From: Candidatus Poribacteria bacterium
Lineage (GTDB): Bacteria; Poribacteria; WGA-4E; WGA-3G
NCBI GenBank assembly: GCA_009843785.1
Contig: VYCT01000244.1
Span: forward strand, 1-35,950
DNA length: 35,950 nt
Direction: 5' to 3'
Shown in pieces: positions 33,574-35,950 of the stretch. Each line of letters starts with the position of its first letter. The stretch's first letter is position 1. The position numbers and the translations under genes were made by a program. The notes beneath the pieces are model-generated. The model ran no database searches, had not been told where the DNA came from, and saw only the letters and a list, made by a program, of their open reading frames with translations.

Positions 33574-34944
33574 TTAGAAAAACGTCAGATACGGTTTTCC
33601 AAGGATCTCTCGCCATAAGAGGACTGCGAGTTCGCGGGCGTGGTAATCGCCCCACATGGATGCCTCTCCGCATGGGACTTTTCGACCCTCTGGTACATGA
33701 TCCCACCCATTCGGACGGTGATAGACTGAGTGTAATAGCAACCCTTGATGTGCATCGGACGCGGACAAATACGGTTCGGCGAAAAGCGTCTTGGCGACAG
33801 TTAAGCCTGCTTGATAATAAGCATCTCCAGCATCTGTTTCATCGTGCTTTTTGAGGTAGTTTCCGAGTCGGATTAACCCTTGCGCTGCAATCGCTGCGGC
33901 GGAACTGTCCACCGGTTCAAGATCGTTGAACGGATCCGCAGGTACTACCGAATAATTACCGAGTTCGGCTAAACCGGGGGCACCGGTATCCCAATACGGA
34001 ATTCCGTCTTGCGCTGTGTTCTGAATATAGAAATCGGCAGTGGCTTCCGCGGCCTTGCGCATGTGTGTTGTTGCCAAATCATACCCACCGAAAGGTTCAA
34101 GATCATCTTCCGTTAACGTATCAAAGAACTCAAGCTGCTCGGCGTAGCCTGTAATAATCCAAGCGAGTCCTCGCGTCCATGTCGTAAATGGCGAATACCC
34201 CTGCTGCGTACTTGGGCAGCGGTAGTTCCCGTCGTTCGTATTGAAGATCGATTCATGCACCACCCGTCCGCGTAGATCATAAGCGTCGCGTCCTTCACCA
34301 TAATAGACGTTATAGGCTGCCGTCGTCTGTGAATGCTGGAGCAGGCGTTCCAATAGATTAACAGCGACATCGCCTTCATCCATCAGCACTGCACCGAGGG
34401 TATGCCCAAGTCCTAAAACCCGCAGAGAACGGATCGTGTCTGAAAAGAGCGAATGGGGTCCGTTGAAAGAGGCTATGTATCCTGTCCCATCTTTAATTCG
34501 GGTCCAGCGACTCGCTTGTACGGCGGCGGAGGCTTTGAGCGCGAGCTCATAGAAATGCATCTCGTTATCGTCTTGCGGAATCACACCTTCCCGCATGAGG
34601 CGACGGAGATTACCGTAGGTAGAGACGTTGTTAAATCCGTGGTCATGTACACCGATGTGTGTGACATGCGGTGCCATCTTTTCAATCGTGTTCCGCTTGC
34701 CGATCTCAAGGAACTGTTCATCACCGGTGGCATCAAATTGGAGGATGGCGGAGCCGAATTGGAACCCTTGTGTCCATTCGGTCCAGCCGCGTGTCGTGTA
34801 GGTGCCAGCGACGGTAAAGACAGGGGTACCTTTTTCAGGGGGCCATGTATCCTCAATGGCTAAAATCTTTTGACCTGAGTATTCAAAAAGCCGCTCAAGT
34901 TGAGGCTTTAGGTCGGTGGGACGTAATGAATCGTTTATTTGCAT
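33574..34944 (-). CDS. GH88-type unsaturated glucuronyl hydrolase
   Basis: A 456-residue (alpha/alpha)6-barrel glycoside hydrolase. Segments typical of GH88 are HDHGFNN (about 120-126, with the first catalytic Asp), QGYSPFTTWTRGLAW (the GH88 THQG...WARGQAW block), GIPYWDTGAP, DSSAAAIAAQGLIRLG, and near the end ASMWGDYHARELAVLLWR. GH88 enzymes remove 4,5-unsaturated uronic acid from oligosaccharides released by polysaccharide lyases, such as those from glycosaminoglycans. There is no signal peptide, so it acts in the cytoplasm on imported disaccharides. GAGGAGG lies about 13 bp before ATG 34944, a little far. No lyase, sulfatase or transporter gene is adjacent. GH105 is the nearest alternative family, but the motifs favour GH88. 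Confidence 0.85.
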   Translation of the reverse strand: MQINDSLRPTDLKPQLERLFEYSGQKILAIEDTWPPEKGTPVFTVAGTYTTRGWTEWTQGFQFGSAILQFDATGDEQFLEIGKRNTIEKMAPHVTHIGVHDHGFNNVSTYGNLRRLMREGVIPQDDNEMHFYELALKASAAVQASRWTRIKDGTGYIASFNGPHSLFSDTIRSLRVLGLGHTLGAVLMDEGDVAVNLLERLLQHSQTTAAYNVYYGEGRDAYDLRGRVVHESIFNTNDGNYRCPSTQQGYSPFTTWTRGLAWIITGYAEQLEFFDTLTEDDLEPFGGYDLATTHMRKAAEATADFYIQNTAQDGIPYWDTGAPGLAELGNYSVVPADPFNDLEPVDSSAAAIAAQGLIRLGNYLKKHDETDAGDAYYQAGLTVAKTLFAEPYLSASDAHQGLLLHSVYHRPNGWDHVPEGRKVPCGEASMWGDYHARELAVLLWREILGKPYLTFF

Positions 34945-35071
34945 TGGACTATGATTGCCTCCTCAGTTAGATTGTTGGGTTTCGCTATGTCTATTTCTAT
35001 GAATAGATCATTGAAAAGGGGATTTTCCTGATAGATTTGAGGTTACTTGGTCATTCACCGCTCTATCCAAC

Positions 35072-35572
35072 CTACGACGGTGACTGTGTGTCTTTATATC
35101 GCTCGCATATCACTTCAATGAGATTGGTTGTGGACTTACCGGGGACGTTCAGACCGACGACGACTTTACCGCCGTTTGCCTCAACAACATCTCTTTCAAT
35201 GAGTTGTTCGAGTTTATAGTCGCCGCCTTTAACGTGGATACTCGGTTTGAGTTCGGAGAGCAGGTCAATCGGTGTCAGTTCAGGAAAGATGACGACGTAA
35301 TCGACACATTCCAAGCCAGCGAGCATCTCTGCGCGTTCTGCTTCAGGCACAAGTGGACGATTTTCACCTTTGAGATGCCGCACCGAACTATCGCTGTTAA
35401 CTGCTACGACAAGCATATCCCCAAGTTGGCGCGCCGCTTGAAGATACCGGAGATGCCCTAAGTGTAGGACATCAAAACAGCCGTTGGTTGTGACAACAGT
35501 CTTACCTTCAGTTTTCAGTCGCTGAAGAACGGATGCGAGTTCGCTGCGATGATAGATTTTTTGGTTTAACAT
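35072..35572 (-). CDS. rfaE2: D-beta-D-heptose 1-phosphate adenylyltransferase (RfaE2/HldE C-domain type)
   Basis: A 166-residue nucleotidyltransferase. TNGCFDVLHLGHLRYL (29-44) contains the HxGH catalytic motif (His37, His40), and VAVNSDSSVRHLKG and NRPLVPEAERAEMLAGLECVD are the usual RfaE2 segments. VKGGDY and GKSTTNLIE complete the site. It joins AMP to heptose 1-phosphate to give ADP-heptose for lipopolysaccharide core, which points to a Gram-negative envelope. It is the stand-alone form without the kinase domain; hldA-type kinase and epimerase genes are not here. No Shine-Dalgarno is visible before ATG 35572. A TPR gene ends 25 bp upstream, so they probably share a transcript. Confidence 0.93.
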   Translation of the reverse strand: MLNQKIYHRSELASVLQRLKTEGKTVVTTNGCFDVLHLGHLRYLQAARQLGDMLVVAVNSDSSVRHLKGENRPLVPEAERAEMLAGLECVDYVVIFPELTPIDLLSELKPSIHVKGGDYKLEQLIERDVVEANGGKVVVGLNVPGKSTTNLIEVICERYKDTQSPS

Positions 35573-35597
35573 TTTATTTTTTTAAGTTTCGGACAAA

Positions 35598-35950
35598 CTA
35601 TTCCAAATCGCGAAGTGCTTTCTCAATATCGGCTTTGAGAGAATTATCGCTTTTCCATCTTGCGAGTTTCAAGGCAGTTTGGAAGTCTGTCCTCGCTTCC
35701 AAAAGGTCGCCTATTTCAACCTTTACCAATCCTCGATTATAGTAGACATCCGCAAAGTCTGGATCAAAGTGGATGGCTCTATCATAATCTTCAATGGCCC
35801 CTTTCCTATTGCTTAAATCGGCCTTAGCCATACCGCGATTAAGATAAACGATAGCAAGTACATCTGCTTGCGGTTTTAGACGAATCGCCGTGTCATAATC
35901 TTTGATAGCCCCCTGCTTATCCCCTAAATCAGCTTTCACAGCACCACGAT
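35598..35950 (-). CDS. TPR protein, partial (runs off the window end)
   Basis: The minus-strand frame is open to the last base of the window, reading RGAVKADLGDKQGAIKDYD at its visible start, so the N-terminus lies beyond. At least three TPR units of the NRGxxKxxLGxxxxAIxDYdxAI type are seen (about one per 34-37 residues), ending in a helix rich in Lys and Glu. This form of TPR is common in proteins made of many repeats. It may have its own start beyond the window; GTG 35939 is only internal. No function is assigned. It precedes rfaE2 by 25 bp. Confidence 0.8.
   Translation of the reverse strand, partial: RGAVKADLGDKQGAIKDYDTAIRLKPQADVLAIVYLNRGMAKADLSNRKGAIEDYDRAIHFDPDFADVYYNRGLVKVEIGDLLEARTDFQTALKLARWKSDNSLKADIEKALRDLE

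Overview
This is a bacterial chromosome fragment. It is gene-dense, of moderate GC content, and has no phage structural genes, integrase, transposase or CRISPR array. The gene types are: a flavin halogenase-like enzyme, a TAXI solute-binding protein, large RND pumps, a GH88 glucuronyl hydrolase, a Gfo/Idh/MocA enzyme, a heptose-1-P adenylyltransferase (so probably a Gram-negative envelope), many TPR proteins and a PorX-like PglZ protein. Together they fit a marine, possibly host- or sponge-associated lineage such as Candidatus Poribacteria. That placement is inference; no rRNA or other firm taxonomic marker is present.

Layout, left to right. (1) 1-3141: the end of a UvrD/PcrA-type helicase that lacks the 2B subdomain. 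It is interrupted by one in-frame TAA and reads on, in the same frame, into motif VI, a complete RuvC-type resolvase domain and a long TPR array. (2) 3248-5554: halogenase-like flavoprotein and TAXI periplasmic binding protein, closed by a strong terminator after a short gap. (3) 5818-8859: M16C (PreP-like) metalloprotease. (4) 9082-11490: two tandem DNA sliding-clamp genes (dnaN), one with a changed partner-binding cleft, each with its own related promoter. (5) 11705-11876: tRNA-Phe and tRNA-Thr behind a near-consensus promoter. (6) 16645-11914 (minus): operon of a PorX-like receiver/PglZ protein, DsbD and a membrane-anchored TPR protein. (7) 20274-16808 (minus): a glycolate-oxidase-type glcD and glcE separated by two small unknown genes. 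(8) 20608-28085: a secreted LamG-like protein and two tandem RND efflux permeases without adaptor or outer-membrane genes. (9) 28258-33188: two unrelated ATPase-effector gene pairs, AAA ATPase + TOPRIM/DUF4276-like and AAA ATPase + PD-(D/E)XK-like, on opposite strands around a Gfo/Idh/MocA gene. They resemble OLD/PARIS/Rlo-type defence modules. (10) 33240-33540: an intergenic cluster of related palindromes. (11) 34944-33574, 35572-35072 and a partial gene to the window end (minus): GH88 hydrolase, heptose-1-P adenylyltransferase and a TPR protein.

The most unusual items are the helicase-RuvC-TPR reading frame with its internal stop, the paired sliding clamps with a 90-bp identical block, the two ATPase-effector pairs, and the palindromic repeats whose stems show a compensatory base change.
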